Positions 43,126 to 50,854 of a stretch of DNA of 64,000 bases are shown here, in pieces. The stretch's first letter is position 1. Each line of letters begins with the position of its first letter. The stretch is from an uncultured Porphyromonas sp. (lineage in GTDB: Bacteria > Bacteroidota > Bacteroidia > Bacteroidales > Porphyromonadaceae). The DNA lies in assembly GCF_902489635.1 (NCBI RefSeq), contig NZ_CABUAN010000003.1, forward strand, positions 36,319-100,318, given 5' to 3'. A program made the translations under genes and the position numbers. The notes beneath the pieces were generated by a model. The model worked only from the letters and a program-made list of their open reading frames with translations, was not told where the DNA came from and ran no database searches.

Positions 43126-43227
43126 CAGGGATGACGCATTATATACAATGAACTCATCGACCTCTCTACTCCTCGCTTGTCGCTAATGTGTAGCTCCTGA
43201 AAAAACGATGATGAAGCATCAGCCCTG
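43126..43227. mobile_element. Miniature inverted-repeat element, family B, copy 1
   Basis: This 102-base element starts CAGGGATGACGCATTATA and ends GATGAAGCATCAGCCCTG. The ends are imperfect inverted repeats of about 18 bases. The inner part TCGCTAATGTGTAGCTCCTG matches the copy at 43559-43833. It has no coding capacity. Confidence 0.75.
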
Positions 43228-43254
43228 GCTGGGCAAATTCAACGCAGGATTGTT

Positions 43255-43524
43255 ACAATAATTTAGAGCCGGCTATATATCGAAACGGCACTCTGTCGGA
43301 GAAAACTGATTTCCACGTGGAGATTTTGAAATATCCAGGTGGAGAATTTTTATTTCCCAGGTAGGAAATAAAAAATTCCTCGGAGGAATCAAATGAAACT
43401 TCGGAGGAAATGAATGACGCCCACGTGGAAAATAAAAAATATCCACGTGGAGATTTGAGATTTTCCACGTGGATATTCGAGAAAGGAGGGAATCGGACGA
43501 ATTTCCCCGTAAAGATATGTAAAT
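43255..43524. repeat. CCACGTGG palindrome array, copy 2
   Basis: It is collinear with copy 1 (15475-15743): it opens ACAATAATTTAGAG, has four CCACGTGG sites, two altered CCAGGTGG/CCAGGTAGG sites and AAACTTCGGAGG, and closes GATATGTAAAT. TTAGAGG heptads follow directly (43525-43557). Confidence 0.85.
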
Positions 43525-43558
43525 AGAGATTAGTGGTTAGAGGTTAGAAGTTAGAGGG

Positions 43559-43833
43559 CAGGGGTGACACATTATATATAGTGACCTCATCTATGCCTTG
43601 CTTGTCGCTCATGTGTAGCTCCTGACAGAGCGATTATAGAGACTGTTGCATAAAGGCGCATCGCTGTGTTGCTTTCGGGATTCGGCTTCGGTTACATACT
43701 GATGTATGCTCCCTTCAGACCTCACCCTCAGTGCCTTGCGCTTCATCCTTTCTGCAAAGTCTAGACAATCTTGCAAGCAAGATTGTGAGACTGTTGACTT
43801 TTGCAACAGTCTCATTATAATGCGTCAGCCCTG
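43559..43833. mobile_element. Family B element, copy 2, interrupted by a family A element
   Basis: It begins CAGGGGTGACACATTATA at 43559 and ends TTATAATGCGTCAGCCCTG at 43833. Removing the 175-base family A element and one ATTATA duplication leaves a 94-base family B element. It reads through GAGCGATTATAATGCGTCAG, matching the uninterrupted sequence at 53706-53743. Confidence 0.8.
43639..43813. mobile_element. Family A miniature element, copy 2, with 6-bp target duplication
   Basis: Ends are GAGACTGTTGCATAAA and TTTTGCAACAGTCTC. The flanks ATTATA (43633-43638) and ATTATA (43814-43819) are a direct duplication of the target. The right end carries the hairpin GAGACTGTTGAC..CAACAGTCTC. The interior is about 90% identical to 18586-18761 in inverse orientation. 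Confidence 0.9.
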
Positions 43834-43856
43834 ACTAAAATCGTCTTCTCTTCGTA

Positions 43857-44070
43857 CGAATGCTTTCTCAATTATGGGGTCTCTCTGAATAGCCACGTGG
43901 AAAACTCCAAATCTCCACGTGGATGTTTTTTATTCTTCACGTGGGCGAGAAAAAACTCTTCGGACTTATCATTTCATTCTTCCGAAGTTTTATTTCTTTC
44001 CTACGTGGGAAGTCTCAAATTCCTACCCAGGGAATCGTAATTTCCTACTGAGGAAATTGTCCTCCCTGAC
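43857..44070. repeat. CCACGTGG palindrome array, copy 4 (inverted, diverged)
   Basis: CCACGTGG sites at about 43892 and 43915, a CACGTGG near 43938, TTCCGAAG units, CCTACGTGG and TACTGAGGAAA follow one another in the inverse order to the other copies. The plus-strand frame here (ENSKSPRGCFLFFTWA) is the same frame as on the minus strand of copies 1-3. Confidence 0.7.
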
Positions 44071-44192
44071 AGATGTTTCGCTAAGAGGCTCATCCTATGG
44101 CTGCCTGCCCATACGCTCTCTCTTTGCAACAAATAGGGTGTTAAGTCGTCTTCACAATAGAATCACATTAATAAACAAGTAGGCCACAAACT

Positions 44193-46505
44193 ATGAGTAG
44201 CAAGAATTACCTCCGTTTGTGGGGAGTGATAGCACTCCTCCTCATCTCCGCAGGCGCACTGCGTGCACAGACCATCACGATCCAGGGGCGCGTACTCGCT
44301 AGTAGCGACTCGACCGCGCTCATTGGGGCTAGCGTCGGGCTATTTGACGACAAGGGGCAGCTAACCGCAGGCGTCTCGACAGAGAGCCAGGGGCAGTTTG
44401 TCTTACAAGCAAACCCACAGGTGGCTAGAGAGCTGCGGATCAGCAGCGTAGGCTACACACCGATCACCATCGAGATAGCGGGCGATGCACAAGGGGTGAT
44501 CACTCTCGGCACGCTCTACCTGTCGGAGGATAGTCAACTACTAGATCAGGTGGTCGTGCAGGGAGCGCGAAGCCGTGTAGACAAGATGCTACTCTTCCCC
44601 AAGCAAGCAGAGCTGGCGCGCAGTCAGGACTTCCTCAGCTTGCTACAGACCATGCATCTACGTGGTCTGACCATTGACCTGATGAACAAGCAGGCGACTA
44701 TCCGTGGCGGGGCGGTGCAGTGGCAGATCGATGGCGTGCCCCGCACGATAGAGGATGTGCAGAGCATCGACCCTGAGCGTATCCTACGCATTGAGTACTC
44801 TGACATGGTCTCAGCGCGCTACACCGATCGGGGTATCGGGGGCATCGTCAATGTGATCCTCAAGGAGCGTCTGCATGGAGGCTCCGTCTGGGCGCAGGTG
44901 GAGTCGGCACTGACGACGGGCTTTGTCAATGGAGCTTTGGGGGCTCGCTATGATCGGGGGCGTCACTCCTTTACACTCGACTATAACAATGGCTTCCGCA
45001 ACTACCGCAAGCGCTTTGCCTACCTAGAGACGAAGTACATAGCTCCGCATCAGGAGCTGATCCGCACGGAGACGCCTGAGGCTAGCCCCTTTGGTTATTT
45101 GGTTCATGACCTTAACTTCTCCTATTTATATAAGCCCAGCGAGCGACAGCAGTTTAGTGCTACGCTACGCAATGAGTTCGTAAATTACCACAGCAACTCG
45201 ACCTCGCAAATAACGCAGAGCGACAGCGACCCCTTTCATAGGGAGTCTAGCGTCAAGGAGCGTAGTTACACGCCAGCACTCGACCTGTACTATGCCAATA
45301 TGCTGAGCAATGGGGGCAAGCTGGAGGTCAATCTCGTAGGCTCTTACAGCGGTGGCCATCGAGACTTCTTGCTACAAGATAAGATGCCCACGCAGCTACG
45401 TGAAGTGCAGAACTCTGTCGACGTGAGCCGCACGGCCCTCATCGGGGAGGTGGTCTACAACCATCCTTTCAGCAGTCACTTCATACTCGCCACAGGCTTG
45501 CAGCATACGACCGCCTACTCGCTCAATAAGTATGTTGAGGTGACGGACAATCTACTGGAAAACAACAGCTACCTCTTTGCTAATGCACAGGGGCAACTCG
45601 GTAAGGTGCAGTACAGTATCGGTACGGGTGCCAAGCTCTTTGTCGTGCGGGATGCGACCGACCGAAAGAGCTTCGTGCGAAATCAGAGTACGCTCTCGCT
45701 TTTCTACAGCCCGATCAACCATCTGACGCTCGTCCTCAAGTCTACCTACCTGCCGACGCTCCCCTCGCTGAGTATGCTCTCACGGGTGCGACAGCGTGTG
45801 GATGACCTGATGGTGACGAGTGGCAATCCAGATCTCAAGGCAGCTCAGTCGCTCTACAACCGACTCGGGGTCTACTACCAGACGGGCCTCTTCACGAGCA
45901 ATGTAGACCTCTCAATAAACAATACGTGGTCGCCTATCCTCTGGGATGCGACCTACGATGCGACCGGCGGATACTTCCTCATGCGTGCTACGAATGGACG
46001 CTACAATCGCCAGTACAGTATCTCTTGGCAGGGCGGGCTAAACAACTTGTGGAACTTCCTGACGCTGCAAGGCACCGTGCGCTACGATATGTTTCGCACG
46101 CATACGGGTATCGCCGCCTACAAGCTCAACAGTCTCTACTGGGATGCTAGCGTGATGATGAGCTACAAGGGGTGGACGCTCGGCTACTCCTACGTTCATC
46201 CGCAGTGGACGCTGTCGGGGCATACGAAGTCGCTGGGCGAAAACTCCTCCCGTCTGATGCTTCTCTACAAGTATCGTGACTGGAGCTTCTATGCGAGCTG
46301 TATCTTCCCCTTTACGCCACGTGGCTCCGAGTACCGCAGCGAGTCTCTCTCGCCCGTCATACCCAGTACGAGCCACGTTTACATCCTAGACAACCGCAAT
46401 ATGGTGACTGTCGGGCTTTCTTGGCGACTGAACTTCGGTAAGCAGCTCCAGCTCATCGACCGCACGCTCCAAAACAAGGACTCCAACGAGAGCGTCGTCA
46501 AGTAG
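44193..46505 (+). CDS. TonB-dependent-receptor-like outer-membrane protein
   Basis: This 770-residue protein has a signal peptide ending GALRAQ. Residues of about 27-105 form a carboxypeptidase-regulatory-like beta domain (ITIQGRVLASSDSTALIGAS), usual at the N-terminus of Bacteroidota receptors. A plug-like region follows (LLDQVVVQGARSRVDKM, then IRGGAVQWQIDGVP and RYTDRGIGGIVNVILKE). The rest is a large beta-barrel with many aromatic girdle residues. The family imports large substrates using TonB energy. There is no SusD partner beside it, so a polysaccharide system is not indicated, and the substrate is unknown. Its stop overlaps a family-A-type hairpin. Confidence 0.85.
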   Translation: MSSKNYLRLWGVIALLLISAGALRAQTITIQGRVLASSDSTALIGASVGLFDDKGQLTAGVSTESQGQFVLQANPQVARELRISSVGYTPITIEIAGDAQGVITLGTLYLSEDSQLLDQVVVQGARSRVDKMLLFPKQAELARSQDFLSLLQTMHLRGLTIDLMNKQATIRGGAVQWQIDGVPRTIEDVQSIDPERILRIEYSDMVSARYTDRGIGGIVNVILKERLHGGSVWAQVESALTTGFVNGALGARYDRGRHSFTLDYNNGFRNYRKRFAYLETKYIAPHQELIRTETPEASPFGYLVHDLNFSYLYKPSERQQFSATLRNEFVNYHSNSTSQITQSDSDPFHRESSVKERSYTPALDLYYANMLSNGGKLEVNLVGSYSGGHRDFLLQDKMPTQLREVQNSVDVSRTALIGEVVYNHPFSSHFILATGLQHTTAYSLNKYVEVTDNLLENNSYLFANAQGQLGKVQYSIGTGAKLFVVRDATDRKSFVRNQSTLSLFYSPINHLTLVLKSTYLPTLPSLSMLSRVRQRVDDLMVTSGNPDLKAAQSLYNRLGVYYQTGLFTSNVDLSINNTWSPILWDATYDATGGYFLMRATNGRYNRQYSISWQGGLNNLWNFLTLQGTVRYDMFRTHTGIAAYKLNSLYWDASVMMSYKGWTLGYSYVHPQWTLSGHTKSLGENSSRLMLLYKYRDWSFYASCIFPFTPRGSEYRSESLSPVIPSTSHVYILDNRNMVTVGLSWRLNFGKQLQLIDRTLQNKDSNESVVK

Positions 46506-46531
46506 AGACTGTTGCAAAAGTCAACAGTCTC
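46505..46531. repeat. Solo family-A hairpin at the receptor stop codon
   Basis: GAGACTGTTG and CAACAGTCTC enclose CAAAAGT. The 27-base palindrome is identical to the terminal hairpin of the family A element at 43787-43813, and its first base is the last base of the receptor stop codon. It may be an element relic now acting as a 3' structure. Confidence 0.75.
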
Positions 46532-46589
46532 AAGTATCGAGCGGGATACTGCACATTAATGCGTCGAGTAGCTCACTCCTTGTAACGCA

Positions 46590-46628
46590 ACAACGGATGC
46601 CCAGACTGCTCTCTGGACATCCGTTGTC
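46590..46628. terminator. Hairpin between convergent genes
   Basis: CAACGGATG and CATCCGTTG, with inner CCAGA/TCTGG pairing, form a stable hairpin between the receptor gene and the convergent secreted protein gene. T-tails are weak on both strands. Confidence 0.6.
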
Positions 46629-46656
46629 AAGTAAAGTAAGATAAGCTTAGTACAGC

Positions 46657-48534
46657 CTAGGGCACTAGTAGCTTATAGATATAGTATGCCCCCAGATGCT
46701 CTACACGTACTATGTAGTTGCCAGTCTGGAGTGCGCATGGATCGCATCTAAAGCCCTCGAGGCTCCATACCTCATACTGGTCGTACTCGCCGCCCTCAAT
46801 CTGGAGACAGCCATGGTCTACAGATACACGATAAGCGTCGGCAGCAGTGGTAGGTCTCTCGACAGAGGCCCACTTGTCAAAGGAGAGCATGCGACTATCT
46901 AGGACTGTCTTAGAGAAGAGCGACTCGTTCGATAGATCACGGCCGATGAAAGCTAGGATCTTCAGATTCTTTAGATCTCCCGTATAGAGCGTGTCTACAT
47001 GGACGGTATAGCTCTTTGTAAACTTCTTCTGACTGTCAAACTCTATGGGATCCCCAACGAAGTCGGTCAGAGAGCGTACGTAGACATTCTGATGTATATA
47101 GCCTTCAGGCGCGTTGAGCTGATCGTGGGGCTTCACCTGATCCTCAAAGAGTGATACTGTGATCCTCAGATCCTCGATGTTGAGATGCTGTAGCTCCTCG
47201 ATGTCGACCTTAGCTTCAAAAGTCATAGGATCCTCAGTGGGTGTGAGCGTAAAGTCAAAGCGGTAGGGAGAGTAGGTCTCCTTGTCTAGCTGCTTGATAC
47301 GATCTATTGTGTAGCCCTCGCAAGCATAGCTGAGGCGTGTGATGTCGTACGGGATTCTGTTGAGAGCTAAGTTTGGAGCTGCTTTAGAGTTGCGATACTT
47401 ACTATAGAGCTCAGTCTCTGGAGTGCTAAAGGGGTCTCCATCGAAATGGTAGGCGCAGAGATTGACTTTCGTATCTGTTCCTTCGAAAGCCTCGAGCGTC
47501 GACTTAATCTCTTCGGTTCCATAGCCAACAAAAGGACACCACTCACCCGTCATATACTCTAGGAGGTGCTGGCGCTTAGGCTTGCCCTCAGGCTGATCGT
47601 AGAGGATGACTCCGCACTTGAGTTGTTCTGAGGCATAGTCGTTGTCAACGCCGTTGAACTGCAAGATCTGTAGCGTTATATCGCCACTCATCTCAGGGAC
47701 TACCTCGAAAAAGAGCGTGTCCCTACGCCCCTTGGGGAGGTCAAAGTCGATAGTCTTCTCGATGGGTTGCTTGGTGACACCCGAGAGCTTGTAGGTAATC
47801 GACTTGATATCCTTAGAGCCCATATTGTGTAGGTAGTAGTAAGCCTTGACAGACTTACCCGCGGTGGTGTAAAAGTCTTTGGCGCGTAAGTACTCTACCT
47901 TGCCACGGCTCGCTGTCGAGACACCCTGCGGAGCTTGGAGATAGACATCCATCGCCCAGTTATTTGCTGTCTTAGTTTTGGACATGTCCATAACTCCCCC
48001 ACTGTACCATAGGTAGCATCCCTTGGCATGAGGTGGGGTCTTGTAGTCGATGCCTAAGTCCTGAGCAGCAGGTTCACACCACACCTTATAGCCTATGAGG
48101 AGGGAGTCGAAAACCGAAACCTTTATTTCCTCATCCAGGGGGATGTAGTTATACCCGAAGTGTAGCGATACTTGCTGGGAGTAAATGTTTTTACCCGTAC
48201 GCTTGTTGATGATAAAGAGCTCCCCCTCACGCTGCACCGTGTCTGATGCAAAGGTCATACAGGGTTCGACAGCGCGAATTGTATAGCCAGCAAATCCCTC
48301 CTCAGGCGTGATCAGAAGGCAGGGACCATAGTAACCTGCATCGCGAAAGCCCATACCGCTATTGGCTTGAGGTGTAATGCGATTGGCATAGCTATAGCAG
48401 ATGAAGTCTGACGTATCCGTTGTGGAGCCCGGATCTGTCACACTGCTCGTCGTCTGAGCAGTCAGTTGAGTCGTGATCACTCCTGCTAAGAGCAGTGAGA
48501 GCATGACTTGTAGTACTCTAGTTGCTTTTTCCAT
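46657..48534 (-). CDS. Secreted Omp28-like protein with probable T9SS C-terminus
   Basis: This 625-residue protein has a signal peptide ending TTQLTAQ. The middle segment RQHLLEYMTGEWCPFVGYGT, followed by VNLCAYHFDGDPFSTPE and ALNRIPYD, resembles the thioredoxin-like fold of Omp28-related proteins. However, the usual CxxC is reduced to one cysteine (WCPF), so redox activity is doubtful. The C-terminal 60 residues (YEVWSLEGF, LQTGNYIVRVEH, YKLLVP) have the shape of a type A T9SS sorting domain without a clear YPNP. A TATCTTTG promoter lies upstream. The role is unknown, probably surface-exposed. Confidence 0.75.
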   Translation of the reverse strand: MEKATRVLQVMLSLLLAGVITTQLTAQTTSSVTDPGSTTDTSDFICYSYANRITPQANSGMGFRDAGYYGPCLLITPEEGFAGYTIRAVEPCMTFASDTVQREGELFIINKRTGKNIYSQQVSLHFGYNYIPLDEEIKVSVFDSLLIGYKVWCEPAAQDLGIDYKTPPHAKGCYLWYSGGVMDMSKTKTANNWAMDVYLQAPQGVSTASRGKVEYLRAKDFYTTAGKSVKAYYYLHNMGSKDIKSITYKLSGVTKQPIEKTIDFDLPKGRRDTLFFEVVPEMSGDITLQILQFNGVDNDYASEQLKCGVILYDQPEGKPKRQHLLEYMTGEWCPFVGYGTEEIKSTLEAFEGTDTKVNLCAYHFDGDPFSTPETELYSKYRNSKAAPNLALNRIPYDITRLSYACEGYTIDRIKQLDKETYSPYRFDFTLTPTEDPMTFEAKVDIEELQHLNIEDLRITVSLFEDQVKPHDQLNAPEGYIHQNVYVRSLTDFVGDPIEFDSQKKFTKSYTVHVDTLYTGDLKNLKILAFIGRDLSNESLFSKTVLDSRMLSFDKWASVERPTTAADAYRVSVDHGCLQIEGGEYDQYEVWSLEGFRCDPCALQTGNYIVRVEHLGAYYIYKLLVP

Positions 48535-48601
48535 AAGCTGTTTTGAGATGAAATGAATAATTACGCAAAGTGCCGTGTGTGCGACAAATGCAAAGCGTTC
48601 G

Positions 48602-48609
48602 CAAAGATA
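48602..48609 (-). promoter_or_regulatory. -7 promoter box of the Omp28-like gene
   Basis: TATCTTTG on the minus strand gives a leader of about 60 bases to the ATG at 48534. Confidence 0.7.
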
Positions 48610-48745
48610 GACAAAAGCAAAAACATCGCAGAATGTATGATGGACAGATCAAGAGGACGTCTTTGTTAAGTGCCTGACTAGTCTCCAAAGCGTCTGACGC
48701 TATCTTTGTGGAGTGTAAGCTCTTGTGTAGGTAGATATATTGTCG

Positions 48746-48753
48746 TATATTTG
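48746..48753 (+). promoter_or_regulatory. -7 promoter box of the Big2 lipoprotein gene
   Basis: TATATTTG has a TTG 20 bases upstream (48723-48725), close to ideal -33 spacing. A second candidate, TATCTTTG, lies at 48701-48708. Both precede the ATG at 48830. Confidence 0.65.
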
Positions 48754-48829
48754 CCTGTATCGGGATTGGGACAAGAGTTGCCTCTTTGCCTTCTCTCTAG
48801 TAAATAGTTTAACCAGTTATAGAAATACT

Positions 48830-50179
48830 ATGAGAAAGAATCTATGCTTTACCCCGCTGCTGATTTTACTAAGCTTAGCTTTCGTAGCTTGTAAGTCTGA
48901 CGGTGGTAAAGAACCTGTCTGTATAGCGGTGGCTCCCTCTGAGTTGACCCTAGAGGTGGGGGATATGCAAACGCTATCCGTATCGACAGGAACAAGTGCT
49001 CGGGGGCTAGAGGTGTCATTTACGAGTAGCGCGACAGACATCGCCACCGTCGATGTCAAGGGGTGTGTGACCGCCATCAAAGTTGGCTCTGCCACCATCA
49101 CCGTTCAAGTCGGATCTAGTACGACCTCTGTGCCAGTGACGGTCGTGCCCAACAAAAACGATGCTCCGCAGCAACTACCGCTGATTAAGTTTGACGTCAC
49201 TTACGACGAATCGGGAAATGTCTCTGATGAGGATATCCTAAACTATGAAAGGAGCCTCGGGCGTGAGTCTCGTCCTATATTTTACTCTGAGACCATCGTC
49301 TACAAAGGATTCGTAAATACGAATCTTAGTACCATCACGGGTGCGATCTATGGTCTAGAGCTAGGAGACGGCTCGAAGATAATAGTCGCCTATGGTACAG
49401 AGACTATCAGTGACTGCCCCAAGACGAGGGAGATGCTCCGTCAGCTGGGCTTTAGCCACATAGAGGAGCGCTCCGTGGGACTGGATGTGCTAGGCAAGAC
49501 GACGCCTGGACTCTATGCGATCCATGACAGTGATCCTAGTCTATCCGTCCTGATGTATGACCAGAGTAACAAGGACATCAAGGCCAATATGTACATCCAG
49601 TTTAGCCGTATAGCCACTGTCGAGGCGCCACACCCGCTCATCCCGAATGTGGCCGACTTCCCCTCTCTGGAGATCTTTGCCAAGCACGATGTGGATGCGA
49701 TCAAGGCCTTCGAACAGCGTATCGGCTTCAGAGACTTCAGCGAAGATGAGTCTTATGAGACTAATCTGTGCTTCAACACAAAGAGCGATAAGGAGGACAA
49801 GAGCAATCTTGCTTGGGTCATTTATTGCAATGAGTCAGAGGCAGGACCCGCCTTTATCAACTCAGAGGTGACGGGTATCAGTACGCTTCGAGAGCTAGTC
49901 TCTGACGAGGTGCGTAACTACCTCAGCAAAAACGGCTTTGACCATAATTACAGCATCACTACGGGCAATTATATCCAAGTCTACAACGCACAGGGAGACC
50001 TCTGCCATCTCTTCATGCAGGCGTATGAGGATGGCAATGCCTGTATGATGCAGTTCATCTGCAAGTCTGATCTCGTAGATGAAGAGCAGCAGGTGCGGCT
50101 CCAGCTTCCGACTCAATTCGTGTCACCAAAGCCCCTTGCCAGAAAAGGTATGATGCGGAGCATCTCGAGGGCTAAGTGA
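48830..50179 (+). CDS. Lipoprotein with Big2 immunoglobulin-like domain
   Basis: This 449-residue protein has a signal peptide with lipobox LAFVAC, so it is probably anchored in a membrane. Residues of about 30-105 are a Big2-type domain (LTLEVGDMQTLSVST, DIATVDVKGCVTAIKVGSAT). The remaining 330 residues contain two similar-looking alpha/beta stretches (GSKIIVAYGTET.. and NLAWVIYCNES..) that I do not recognise. The frame is open 30 codons further upstream, but the ATG at 48830 gives the lipoprotein signal and is downstream of the promoter. It is monocistronic, with a strong terminator. Confidence 0.8.
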   Translation: MRKNLCFTPLLILLSLAFVACKSDGGKEPVCIAVAPSELTLEVGDMQTLSVSTGTSARGLEVSFTSSATDIATVDVKGCVTAIKVGSATITVQVGSSTTSVPVTVVPNKNDAPQQLPLIKFDVTYDESGNVSDEDILNYERSLGRESRPIFYSETIVYKGFVNTNLSTITGAIYGLELGDGSKIIVAYGTETISDCPKTREMLRQLGFSHIEERSVGLDVLGKTTPGLYAIHDSDPSLSVLMYDQSNKDIKANMYIQFSRIATVEAPHPLIPNVADFPSLEIFAKHDVDAIKAFEQRIGFRDFSEDESYETNLCFNTKSDKEDKSNLAWVIYCNESEAGPAFINSEVTGISTLRELVSDEVRNYLSKNGFDHNYSITTGNYIQVYNAQGDLCHLFMQAYEDGNACMMQFICKSDLVDEEQQVRLQLPTQFVSPKPLARKGMMRSISRAK

Positions 50180-50217
50180 TCGAGTGAAAGGGGTAGCAAC
50201 CCCTGCTGAGTGAGAAG

Positions 50218-50270
50218 ACGACTAGTGTAGAGGCGGATGGGCGTGTCTGTCTCTACACTAGTCGTATTAA
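50218..50270 (+). terminator. Terminator of the lipoprotein gene
   Basis: ACGACTAGTGTAGAG pairs perfectly with CTCTACACTAGTCGT over an 18-base loop and is followed by ATTAAA. The T-tail is weak but the stem is strong. Confidence 0.75.
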
Positions 50271-50360
50271 AGGAGAAGGCGGCGAATTGCTTTGCTCGCC
50301 AAGTGCAGGGCTGTGCCATACCTCAGGGTGTGGGGTATTGTGAGATCCAAAAAGAATGTG

Positions 50361-50368
50361 TACCTTTG
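50361..50368 (+). promoter_or_regulatory. -7 promoter box of tRNA-His
   Basis: TACCTTTG lies about 70 bases before the tRNA, leaving a 5' leader to be removed by RNase P. Confidence 0.75.
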
Positions 50369-50440
50369 CACCAGCAAACGTGAAGGGAGGTATCTCTCGG
50401 GAGTGGCGAAGTGGCTGCTTTTAGTACGATTGCTACGATG

Positions 50441-50514
50441 GTGATCATAGCTCAGCTGGTTAGAGCATCAGATTGTGGTTCTGAGGGTCGTGGGTTCGAA
50501 TCCCACTGGTCACC
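50441..50514 (+). tRNA. tRNA-His (anticodon GTG)
   Basis: The acceptor GTGATCA pairs with TGGTCAC (one T-G). The anticodon stem TCAGA/TCTGA encloses TTGTGGT with anticodon GTG, and the T arm is GTGGG-TTCGAAT-CCCAC. The base before it (50440) is G and the discriminator is C, giving the extra G(-1):C73 pair typical of tRNA-His. CCA is not encoded. Confidence 0.96.
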
Positions 50515-50719
50515 CTATAGTTTCGCTAGGATTTTTCTTTTCTCTGTTCTAGCGTCACTAATTCGATCAGTTTTTGATTATAACTTTCTTTTTGAGGTTG
50601 CTAAGACGTTTGTCTTAGCAACCTTTTTCTTTCTTGGGGAGGGGAGAGGGCAACATTGCATAGCTACATGTTATGGCATTGCGGAGTCGGAGGTATGTCG
50701 TAGACAAGGAGATTTTTAC

Positions 50720-50727
50720 TATCTTTG
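50720..50727 (+). promoter_or_regulatory. -7 promoter box of ppdK
   Basis: TATCTTTG gives a leader of about 120 bases before the ATG at 50855. The region between the tRNA and this box (50515-50719) has no gene; it contains a TTGCTAAGAC / GTCTTAGCAA inverted repeat near 50597-50621 that could end the tRNA transcript (followed by CCTTTTTCTTTC). Confidence 0.75.
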
Positions 50728-50854
50728 CATCGGATTGTTGTCTAGCAGATTGTATGAGACAACGATATCGAGGGTGACTATCACGGTGGTGACGGTCGCT
50801 CAGCTCAATCACTTACTTAATTACGAACAGAATACCAAATATAATTTCCCCCAA

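Noticed and set aside
50411..50854. 148-codon N-terminal extension of ppdK
   Set aside because: It would run through tRNA-His and lies upstream of the TATCTTTG promoter at 50720. The family N-terminus begins at 50855.
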